In this document: piece by piece, positions 25,722 to 32,588 of the stretch | Layout: each line of letters begins with the position of its first letter | Position numbering within the stretch: position 1 is the first letter of the stretch | From: Deltaproteobacteria bacterium | GTDB taxonomy: Bacteria; Desulfobacterota; Desulfobacteria; Desulfobacterales; Desulfosarcinaceae | Length of the DNA: 64,000 nucleotides | Assembly (NCBI GenBank): GCA_021824175.1 | Contig: JAKALP010000004.1 | Coordinates: 62,001 to 126,000 of the forward strand | Direction: 5' to 3' | Program-made: the position numbers and the translations under genes | Notes under the pieces: model-generated | The model's input: only the letters and a program-made list of their open reading frames with translations | Database searches by the model: none | What the model was told of the DNA's origin: nothing

Positions 25722-26672
25722 ATGGATTTGAATACTTCTTCGCCCCCCGTGTTGCTTGCCGGAAAGCAGCGCATTAAGCTCTTTCTCGCATTGTCGCGCA
25801 CCCCTCATGGCGTGATCGACATGGCCGCGCCGGCCCTGGCCGCTCTGCTCAGTCTCGGTCACTTTCCTTCACTACCGGTGGTGCTGGTTGGCTTGATCAC
25901 GGTGTTTGCCGGCTATACGGCCGTATATGCGCTGAACGATCTGGTGGATCTGCGCGTCGATCGCCAGAAGGCTCGGACCGGCGTGCTGCGGGACAATCAA
26001 AACGATTTGGACGGTCTCATGATCCGGCATCCCTTGGCCAAGGGGGCCCTCACTCTGGGCGCCGGTCTGGCCTGGGCCGGAGCTTGGGCGATCATTGCCA
26101 TGGTTGGCGCTTATTGGCTCAATCCGGTCTGCTTATATATTTTTGTGGCCGGCTGTCTGCTGGAGGCGCTTTACTGCAAGTTATGGCAGGTCACCCCGTT
26201 GCGCTCGGTGGTTAATGGCGCGGTCAAGACCCTCGGGCCGGTGGCCGCGATCTTTGCCGTCAACCCTTCGCCATCCCCTCTTTTTTTGGTGGTTCTCTTT
26301 TTCTGGCTCTTCATGTGGGAAATCGGCGGGCAGAACATCCCCAATGATTGGACCGACATGGACGAGGACCGCCGCTTCAATGCCAAGACCATCCCCATCC
26401 GCTTGGGCCCCCAGCGCGCGTTGGTGCTGATCGCCGCCTGTCTGGTGGCGACACTGCTACTGAGTCTGGTCGTGCTGTGGGCCTCACCCTTGAGATTCAA
26501 TATGGTGTTTCTGCTGGTCACCGTGGCCGTCAATGCGATCCTGCTGTTCTACCCCGCCTATGTTTTGGGCGAACGCCAGCAGCGGCGTGATGCCATGGCG
26601 CTTTTCAACAAAGCCAGTTACTATCCCCTGGCCATGCTGGCAGTGGTGCTGGTCCGGTTTATCTTCCCCTAA
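25722..26672 (+). CDS. UbiA-family prenyltransferase
   Basis: A 316-residue membrane protein of the UbiA superfamily, which attaches isoprenoid chains to aromatic or other acceptors. It has both Asp-rich diphosphate-Mg motifs: NDLVDLRVD near residue 70, and NDWTDMDEDRRFNAKT further on. Eight or nine membrane helices are predicted. The ATG at 25722 is preceded by AGGAG; an upstream TTG (25653) would add 23 polar residues with no support. Family members make menaquinone, ubiquinone, haem O and others. Nothing nearby fixes the acceptor. It is followed 19 bp later by an MFS gene. Confidence 0.88.
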   Translation: MDLNTSSPPVLLAGKQRIKLFLALSRTPHGVIDMAAPALAALLSLGHFPSLPVVLVGLITVFAGYTAVYALNDLVDLRVDRQKARTGVLRDNQNDLDGLMIRHPLAKGALTLGAGLAWAGAWAIIAMVGAYWLNPVCLYIFVAGCLLEALYCKLWQVTPLRSVVNGAVKTLGPVAAIFAVNPSPSPLFLVVLFFWLFMWEIGGQNIPNDWTDMDEDRRFNAKTIPIRLGPQRALVLIAACLVATLLLSLVVLWASPLRFNMVFLLVTVAVNAILLFYPAYVLGERQQRRDAMALFNKASYYPLAMLAVVLVRFIFP

Positions 26673-26691
26673 CCTCCCATTGGTTTGCGCC

Positions 26692-28005
26692 ATGATGAAA
26701 AAAAAGATCTTTTATGGTTGGTGGATTGTCCTGGCGACCAACATCATCTGTATGTTCGGCTACGGCACCTGGCTTTACAGTTTCGGCGTTTTCTTTAAAC
26801 CCATGTCCGCGGAATTCGGCTGGACCCGGGCCATGACGTCCGGCGCCTATGCCCTGCGCAGCGTCGAGGGGGGGATCGCATCGCCGCTGGTGGGCTGGGC
26901 CATTGACCGCTTTGGCTCCCGCATTCTGATCGTCATTGGAGGTGTGGTCTCTGGCACAGCCTTTGTGTTGATGCCGACCATCCAATCTCTCTGGGGATTT
27001 TATCTGATCTACGGCGTGCTGCTCTCCGCGGGCATGAGCGCCATGCTTTACCTGCCGGCCTGGACCGTGATCGCCAAGTGGTTTCACCGGCGCTTATCGT
27101 TGGCCATGGCCGTGTTATCGGTGGGCGCGGGTTTCGGCGGCATGATCTGCGCGCCCCTGGCGGCCATCATGATTGAGCGCTACGGCTGGCGTACGGCTTT
27201 TGTGGTAATGGGCGTTTTTATCTGGTGCCTGGTGATTCCGTTGGCGTTTGTGGTCAAGGAAGATCCGGCCGATCTGGGGCTGCATCCGGACGGCGACCGG
27301 AAACCCGGTCCTTCAATGCTTCAACCCGGCGAGTTTGAGCAGATCCAGACCGGAGCGGCAATGGAACCGCCGGCCGGTTTAAACGATTATACCCTCAAAG
27401 AGGCTGTGCGATCATCGGCCTTCTGGTTTATGGCCCTGGCCTTTTTCTTTCAGGGTATGGCCCACTCCACGGTGACCGTGCACACCGTACCGGCCCTGAC
27501 CGATGCCGGCATACCCGCTGAAAAAGCCGCCATGAGCATCGGTTTGCTTACCCTGGTGAGCGTGATCGGCCGCCTGCTTTTCGGCACCTTGGGCGATTAT
27601 TTCAGCAAACGCTATCTGTTTATGATGACCTATACTCTGATGGGCGCCGGTCTTTTGGTGTTGATGCAGGCCGACACCATGGCCAAAGTGTGGTTGTTCA
27701 TCTTCCTGTTCGGTGTCGGCTTCGGCGGCAATATCCCTTTGATGCCGGGCATCCGGGCCGAATATTTCGGCCGTAAGGCCTTGGGCAAGATTCAGGGGTT
27801 CATGGACCCGGTGATGATGCTGGCCGGCGCCACCGGCCCCATTTTCGCAGGCCATATTTTTGATTCCACCGGTTCCTACCATTTTGCTTTTCTGACCAGC
27901 GGTCTCATGACCTTTCTGGCCGCGGTTGCCATGTTTTTCGCCCGACCGAGCCGCCGGCCAGCTGTCGCACCCGCGCCCCTGGCCGCCAAGATCGGATTGC
28001 CTTGA
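26692..28005 (+). CDS. MFS transporter, oxalate/formate-antiporter-like
   Basis: A 437-residue major facilitator with 12 predicted membrane helices. MKKKIFYGWWIVLATNIICMFGYGTWLYSFGVFFKPM and GWAIDRFGSRILIVIGG are typical of the monocarboxylate or oxalate/formate antiporter group of MFS proteins. The GxxxDRxGxR-type loop between helices 2 and 3 is present. A longer in-frame extension upstream overlaps the prenyltransferase gene and is rejected. It lies 19 bp after that gene and is probably co-transcribed. The substrate is most likely an organic acid, but this is inference. Confidence 0.88.
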   Translation: MMKKKIFYGWWIVLATNIICMFGYGTWLYSFGVFFKPMSAEFGWTRAMTSGAYALRSVEGGIASPLVGWAIDRFGSRILIVIGGVVSGTAFVLMPTIQSLWGFYLIYGVLLSAGMSAMLYLPAWTVIAKWFHRRLSLAMAVLSVGAGFGGMICAPLAAIMIERYGWRTAFVVMGVFIWCLVIPLAFVVKEDPADLGLHPDGDRKPGPSMLQPGEFEQIQTGAAMEPPAGLNDYTLKEAVRSSAFWFMALAFFFQGMAHSTVTVHTVPALTDAGIPAEKAAMSIGLLTLVSVIGRLLFGTLGDYFSKRYLFMMTYTLMGAGLLVLMQADTMAKVWLFIFLFGVGFGGNIPLMPGIRAEYFGRKALGKIQGFMDPVMMLAGATGPIFAGHIFDSTGSYHFAFLTSGLMTFLAAVAMFFARPSRRPAVAPAPLAAKIGLP

Positions 28006-28029
28006 AATTTTGTCATAGCTGGTTATAAT
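28002..28029 (+). promoter_or_regulatory. Near-consensus sigma-70 promoter
   Basis: TTGAAA (28002-28007), a 16-bp spacer and a perfect TATAAT (28024-28029). The -35 overlaps the MFS stop codon. It would drive the 72-residue protein at 28066. Confidence 0.75.
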
Positions 28030-28065
28030 TCGGGTATCTTCTCTGCCTAAACCAAGGAGGATACC

Positions 28066-28284
28066 ATGACCGAAGAACTACGTTCCATGCAAGATCGCCG
28101 AAGCGGCAAGGATCGTCGGAAACTCCAACTGGTTAAGCAACTCTTCGCCCGCGATACGCATCATCGCAATCTGGAACCGCGGCGCAGCACGGATGAGCGC
28201 CGCCAGGGATGGGTTCGCCTGACTAAATGGTCCAGCGTCGATCTCGAACGCTTCAAGATCTCCAAATATCTCAAACCGTATTAG
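28066..28284 (+). CDS. Small basic protein with DRRSGKDRR motif
   Basis: A 72-residue, highly charged protein with MQDRRSGKDRRKLQ and RRSTDERRQGW, repeats of the (G/S)xDRR pattern found in small uncharacterised deltaproteobacterial proteins. AAGGAGG precedes the ATG and a near-consensus promoter lies upstream, so it is certainly expressed as its own unit. The C-terminal segment VDLERFKISKYLKPY is less basic. It might bind RNA or acidic partners, but there is no evidence. Function unknown. Confidence 0.75.
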   Translation: MTEELRSMQDRRSGKDRRKLQLVKQLFARDTHHRNLEPRRSTDERRQGWVRLTKWSSVDLERFKISKYLKPY

Positions 28285-28392
28285 TGGATTGTGCGGCGGT
28301 GGGATCTATTCAAAGGGGACTTTGAGTGATGGTGAAACTGCCAGGCCAAGCGCCTCGGCAGGATGATCTTGTTTACGCTTTTGGGCCGGTTG

Positions 28393-29544
28393 TCAGATCA
28401 CATCCAACTCATGAAAACGTTGGATATCTTCTCCAGTGTAACCCAATTCTTTGAGTATTTGCCGCGTGCTCTCACCAAACCCGGCGCGCGGCGCGCGGAT
28501 GGAACCGGGCGTGGCGCTGAGTTTGATGGCTACGCCCAGGGCGGTTTCATTTTGGCCCTTTCCACGCGGGACCGCCACCACCATGTCCCGCGCGTTGAGC
28601 AGCGGTGATGCCAAAGCCTCCTCCATGGTCAACACGGCGCTGACGCCCATGTCCAGGGGGCTCAACTCTTCTTCCCAGGCTGCCATGGTTTTAGTCTTAA
28701 AAATTCGCCGCAAGGTGTTGACGATCTCCGTTTTGCGGCCCTCATCAAACTGAAGCTCGCCATAGTCGGCAACCCCCAGGTGCGTGCACAGCCTTCGCCA
28801 GAACCGGCCTTCCAAAGCGCCCACCGCCAGATAGCGGCCGTCCGCGGTTTCATAGGTGTTGTAGCAGGCAAAACGATGGGAGAGCAGGTTGTCGCCCCGC
28901 CGTGGCGGCTTATTATCCAATTCCTGGGCATATTGGGCCACGGGCAGCAGGGCAGCCATGGCATCGGTCATGGAGATATCGATGTACTGTCCCAGGCCGG
29001 TGCGTTGGCGGGCAACAAGAGCCAGCAGGATGCCGATCACGCCATTGAGTCCGCCGCCGGCAATGTCAGCGATCTGAATGCCGGGAATCACGGGCGGGCG
29101 CTCCGGCTCGCCAATGAGATCCAGTACACCGGATCGGGCCAGATAGTTGACGTCATGGCCCACGCGCTCGCGCAGGGGGCCGGTCTGGCCATAGCCGCTG
29201 ATGGAGCAGTAGATGATATCTTCCTTGACGCGCCGTACGGCCTCGTAATCCACGCCCAGCCGCTGCGCCACTCCGGGCCGGAAGCCTTCCATGACCACAT
29301 CGGCCTTGTTTACCAGCCGGAAGAAAATCTCCTGCCCCTGGGAAGATTTCAGATTCAAGGAGATGTGCTCTTTATTACGCTGGACCGTGGGCAGGAAAAG
29401 GCCATCGGCCGCATACTGCTTCTTGTCCTCGATGGCGATCACGCGCGCGCCATGATCCGCCAGAATCATGGAGCAGTACGGCCCCGGCAGCAACCGGGAG
29501 AGGTCGAGGACCGTGATGCCGGTCAGAGCGCCTTTGGACAGCAT
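28393..29544 (-). CDS. Alpha-methylacyl-CoA racemase (CaiB/BaiF superfamily)
   Basis: A 383-residue family III CoA-transferase-fold protein. It has His130 in GHDVNYLARSG, Asp160 in IQIADIAGGG and Glu245 in VGALEGRFW. Their spacing (30 and 115) equals that of His126, Asp156 and Glu241, which I recall as the catalytic residues of the Mycobacterium tuberculosis racemase, so racemase is more likely than CoA-transferase. The enzyme swaps the R and S forms of 2-methylacyl-CoA so that the S form can be oxidised. It is the last gene of the minus-strand acyl-CoA operon, about 410 bp after the dehydrogenase gene. A transferase role is not fully excluded. Confidence 0.8.
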   Translation of the reverse strand: MLSKGALTGITVLDLSRLLPGPYCSMILADHGARVIAIEDKKQYAADGLFLPTVQRNKEHISLNLKSSQGQEIFFRLVNKADVVMEGFRPGVAQRLGVDYEAVRRVKEDIIYCSISGYGQTGPLRERVGHDVNYLARSGVLDLIGEPERPPVIPGIQIADIAGGGLNGVIGILLALVARQRTGLGQYIDISMTDAMAALLPVAQYAQELDNKPPRRGDNLLSHRFACYNTYETADGRYLAVGALEGRFWRRLCTHLGVADYGELQFDEGRKTEIVNTLRRIFKTKTMAAWEEELSPLDMGVSAVLTMEEALASPLLNARDMVVAVPRGKGQNETALGVAIKLSATPGSIRAPRAGFGESTRQILKELGYTGEDIQRFHELDVI

Positions 29545-29613
29545 GGCAATGTCTCCTTGGCTAAACTGCTTAAAGGTCTATTTTGGATGGAATGGTGCTT
29601 GATCTACTGTTTT

Positions 29614-29734
29614 CAACGCGGAGGCGCAGAGGACGCAGAGAATCGCAGAGTATCTTTTTATAAATTCGCCTCTGCGAAAATGTCAATGTAATCGCAGCTC
29701 TATTTCTCTGCGTTCCTCCGCGCCCTCCGCGTTG
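29614..29734. repeat. CGCAGAGG inverted repeat, copy 1
   Basis: The left arm starting CAACGCGGAGGCGCAGAG pairs imperfectly with the right arm ending CGCGCCCTCCGCGTTG, across about 65 nt. The same family is at 29765-29904 and 47564-47666, with half a copy at 39136-39172. Confidence 0.85.
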
Positions 29735-29764
29735 AAGACTTATTTAAGCCCCCCATCATGTTTG

Positions 29765-29904
29765 AAACGCAGAGGCGCTGAGAACGCGGAGGTACGCAGA
29801 GGAATCTTTGCATAATTGATTACAGCCGCTTTAATGTTGTTCCAAAATTCAGATCTTCAATTTAAACTCTGCGATCCTTTGCGCTCTCTGCGCCTCTGCG
29901 TTGA
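29765..29904. repeat. CGCAGAGG inverted repeat, copy 2
   Basis: AAACGCAGAGGCGCTGAG on the left and CTCTGCGCCTCTGCGTT on the right, about 70 nt apart. It follows copy 1 by 30 bp. Confidence 0.85.
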
Positions 29905-29955
29905 AAAAGGCACTGAACACCGCATGGCATGCGAGGTGCCGATAGGCCATAGAGT

Positions 29956-31098
29956 TTATAACCCCATAAACTTGGCCGCGATGCCCTTCATGATTTCATT
30001 GGTGCCGGCAAAGATTGCCATCACCTTGGTGTCGCGGAACCCCCGCACCATGGGGCATGCTTCCAGCATACCGTACTGGCCCATCAGGTCCAGGGAGCGG
30101 CTGGCCAGCCGGTGGACCATGTCGGTGCACCAGAATTTGGCCATGGAGACCTCCACCACAATACTTTTCTTCTCGATATGATCGGCGACCAACTTCTCCA
30201 TGAAAGTGCGGCCCAGTTTGACTTCGGCGCTCATCTCCACCAGGGCAAACTGCACGGCCTGGGAGCGGGTCAGGGGTTTGCCATCCCTTTGGGTGCGCTT
30301 GCAGTAATCGATGGTGTACTCGATGATGCGCTCGGCGGCCGTCACCGCGCCCACGGCGCAGGCCAGGCGCTCCTGCTGCAGCTTGTCCATCAGCAGAAAA
30401 AAGCCGCCGCCTTTATCGCCTAGTCGATTGGCCTTCGGAATACGGCAATTGCTGAAGAAGAGTTCGGCCGTATCCTGGCTGTGCCAGCCCATTTTCTTCA
30501 ACTGCGTGCCCTTGGCAAAGCCGGGAGTGCCCGCTTCCACTACGTAGAGCGACACGGCCTGATGCTTGTTGGCTTCGGCCGGGTCCTTGGCCGCCACCAC
30601 CACCAGATCGCAATTGACGCCGTTGGAAATAAAGATTTTGGAGCCGTTGAGGGTCACGCTGTCGCCTTGTTCCACGGCCGTGGTCTGCATGCCGGCCACA
30701 TCGCTGCCCGCGTCCGGCTCGGTCATGGCCAGGGCCGTGACAATATCGCCGCTGACACAGCCGGGCAAATACTTCTTCTTGATGGCCTCAGACCCAAAGG
30801 ACTCGATGTACGGCACCACCACATCGCTGTGCAGCGTTGCCGCCAGACCGGTCTGCAAGGTGCGGGAGATCTCTTCGGCCACGATGAGCGAATAGCGGAA
30901 ATCACCGCCCAGGCCACCGTACTCCTTGGCCACGGTGGGGCACAAGAAACCGCCCCGGCCCATCTTGCGCCATACTTCTTTGGGCACGATGTGTTCTTCC
31001 TCCCACTGGTTCACATAAGGAAGTACTTCCGTGTCGCAAAAAAAACGCAGACGCTTGCGGAAGTCGTGGTGGGCGTCGGTGTAGGTTAGGATTTCCAT
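29956..31098 (-). CDS. Acyl-CoA dehydrogenase
   Basis: A 380-residue FAD flavoenzyme that makes the trans-2-enoyl-CoA in the first oxidation step. The signatures ALAMTEPDAGSDVAGM and FAGTNEIMKGIAAKFMGL are present; the Glu in TNEIM is the expected catalytic base. The N-terminal helical domain, middle beta domain and C-terminal four-helix domain are of normal length. It lies in the TetR-controlled operon between thiolase and racemase genes. Electrons would go to an ETF not seen here. The substrate is inferred to be a 2-methyl-branched or side-chain acyl-CoA, from its neighbours only. Confidence 0.93.
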   Translation of the reverse strand: MEILTYTDAHHDFRKRLRFFCDTEVLPYVNQWEEEHIVPKEVWRKMGRGGFLCPTVAKEYGGLGGDFRYSLIVAEEISRTLQTGLAATLHSDVVVPYIESFGSEAIKKKYLPGCVSGDIVTALAMTEPDAGSDVAGMQTTAVEQGDSVTLNGSKIFISNGVNCDLVVVAAKDPAEANKHQAVSLYVVEAGTPGFAKGTQLKKMGWHSQDTAELFFSNCRIPKANRLGDKGGGFFLLMDKLQQERLACAVGAVTAAERIIEYTIDYCKRTQRDGKPLTRSQAVQFALVEMSAEVKLGRTFMEKLVADHIEKKSIVVEVSMAKFWCTDMVHRLASRSLDLMGQYGMLEACPMVRGFRDTKVMAIFAGTNEIMKGIAAKFMGL

Positions 31099-31120
31099 AA
31101 TTACTCCTGACGGGATTGTC

Positions 31121-31231
31121 GTTGAGTCGTTATTCGTTGATTCGGGGAAGGCGACCTACGCGATAGCCAAGACGGAAACGACCGCTAAACCAATCAACCA
31201 ATCAACGAATCAACGAATAACGAATAACGAA
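31121..31231. repeat. Inverted GTTATTCGTTGATTCG repeat
   Basis: CGTTATTCGTTGATTCG near 31127-31144 pairs with CGAATCAACGAATAACG near 31206-31222, and AACCAATCAACC copies lie between. It belongs to the same family as 13907-13940 and 19624-19648. Confidence 0.7.
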
Positions 31232-32437
31232 TCAACGATACTGCCCGATAATAGCAATACTGCAAATATTCTGGAACGGGAACCCCCCCAGGTTGTGGGT
31301 CAACCCGTAGCGGGGATTCTTCAACTGGCGCTGGCCGGCCCGGCCGTGCAGCTGCAGATACATTTCATAGAGCATGCGCAAGCCCGAGGCTCCGATGGGG
31401 TGGCCGAAGCACTTGAGGCCGCCGTCCACCTGGCAGGGCACCTGGCCGTCCCTGTCATAATAGCCGTCCAGCACATCGTGCCAGGCGTGTCCCCGCTCGG
31501 AGATATGCAGATCTTCCATGGTGACCAGCTCGGTAATGGAGAAGCAATCGTGGACCTCCATCATGCTGAGCTCGGTTTTGGGATCGCGGATGCCAGCCTC
31601 CTCATAGGCTCGGGCGCTGCAGACATCGGTGGTCATGAAGTGATCGCCGTCCCAGCGGTTATAACCTGCTTCCTCGCCGCTGCTCAGGGCGATCTGCAGG
31701 GCCTTGACCGTAACAAAATCCTTTTTGCCCATCTTCTCAGCGATTTCAGGCGTGGTGACAATGGCGCAGGCCGCGCCGTCGCTGACGCCGCAGCAATCGA
31801 ACAACCCCAGGGGGTGGGCGATGATGGGCGCGCTGAGCACTTGATCCAGGGTCAGGGGTTTGCGCAGATGGGCCTTGGGATTGAGCGAGCCGTTGGCATG
31901 GCTCTTGACCGAGACATGGCCTATGGCTTTTTTAAGATCCTTGTCATCCACGTGATGCTTGGCCCGATAGGCCGAGGCCAACTGGGCAAAGGAGCCGGGT
32001 GCGGTCAGGTTGGGCCACCACTGCCACAGCAGGGTGCCGGCGTTGGAGCCGGGATTGGGCAGGCCACCGTAGCCCGTGTCTTTGAGTTTTTCTACGCCCA
32101 AGGCCAAAGCGATGTCATAGGCCCCCGAAGCAACGCCGTAGCAGGCGCCGCGAAATGCTTCGGTGCCCGTGGCGCAGTAATTCTCCACCCGCGTCACCGG
32201 GATCATGGGCAGACGCAGGGTGACGGCCAGGGGCATGCCGGTTTTGCCCACATTGATCTCTTCCATGCAGGTGCCCAGCCAGGCGGCCTGGATGCGCTTT
32301 TTTTCGATACCGGCGTCAGCCAGGCACTCTTCGAATGCTTCCACCATCAACTCTTCGGCCCCGGCATCCCAGCGCTCGCCGAAGCGCGTGCAGCCCATGC
32401 CGATGATGGCCACTTTGTCTTTAATGCCGGTTGCCAT
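31232..32437 (-). CDS. SCP-x/lipid-transfer-type thiolase
   Basis: A 401-residue thiolase-fold enzyme of the SCP-x type that cleaves 3-oxoacyl-CoA with CoA. The nucleophile Cys lies in VENYCATGTEAFRGA, and the C-terminal region keeps MMEVHDCFSITELV and CFGHPIGASGLRM with its general-base His. ATG at 32437 has GGAGGTG upstream; the longer frame to 32473 lacks one. SCP-x thiolases act on branched-chain and sterol side-chain substrates in peroxisomes, and bacterial ones often need a DUF35 Zn-ribbon partner. Such a domain is found in the fused protein encoded next door, so the two may form a complex. Confidence 0.88.
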   Translation of the reverse strand: MATGIKDKVAIIGMGCTRFGERWDAGAEELMVEAFEECLADAGIEKKRIQAAWLGTCMEEINVGKTGMPLAVTLRLPMIPVTRVENYCATGTEAFRGACYGVASGAYDIALALGVEKLKDTGYGGLPNPGSNAGTLLWQWWPNLTAPGSFAQLASAYRAKHHVDDKDLKKAIGHVSVKSHANGSLNPKAHLRKPLTLDQVLSAPIIAHPLGLFDCCGVSDGAACAIVTTPEIAEKMGKKDFVTVKALQIALSSGEEAGYNRWDGDHFMTTDVCSARAYEEAGIRDPKTELSMMEVHDCFSITELVTMEDLHISERGHAWHDVLDGYYDRDGQVPCQVDGGLKCFGHPIGASGLRMLYEMYLQLHGRAGQRQLKNPRYGLTHNLGGFPFQNICSIAIIGQYR

Positions 32438-32530
32438 TTTACACCTCCGTTGGCCCGTTGGCCCGTCAAACACCTTAATCTAATCAATCAGATGTTTGAT
32501 CCCGCTGTTCTTTAGCGGGGTTTGCCCGTG

Positions 32531-32584
32531 AGTCCCTTAGCTTAGTCCCTCAGTCCCTTAGTCCCTTTGTCCCTTAGTCCCTTA
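32531..32584. repeat. AGTCCCTTAG repeat
   Basis: Tandem (C/T)AGTCCCTTAG units, the reverse complement of the pattern at 10099-10195. It occupies the gap between the thiolase and fusion genes. Confidence 0.7.
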
Positions 32585-32588
32585 CGCA

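Larger units (their letters stand above)
29545..29955. other. Spacer filled by two CGCAGAG palindromes
   Basis: 411 bp between racemase and dehydrogenase genes, almost all taken up by two large imperfect inverted repeats (29614-29734 and 29765-29904). No gene is seen. Confidence 0.7.

Noticed and set aside
28393-29544. CaiB-type CoA-transferase
   Set aside because: His130, Asp160 and Glu245 fit the racemase triad in spacing and local sequence, and the MFE-2-like neighbours agree. Not fully excluded.
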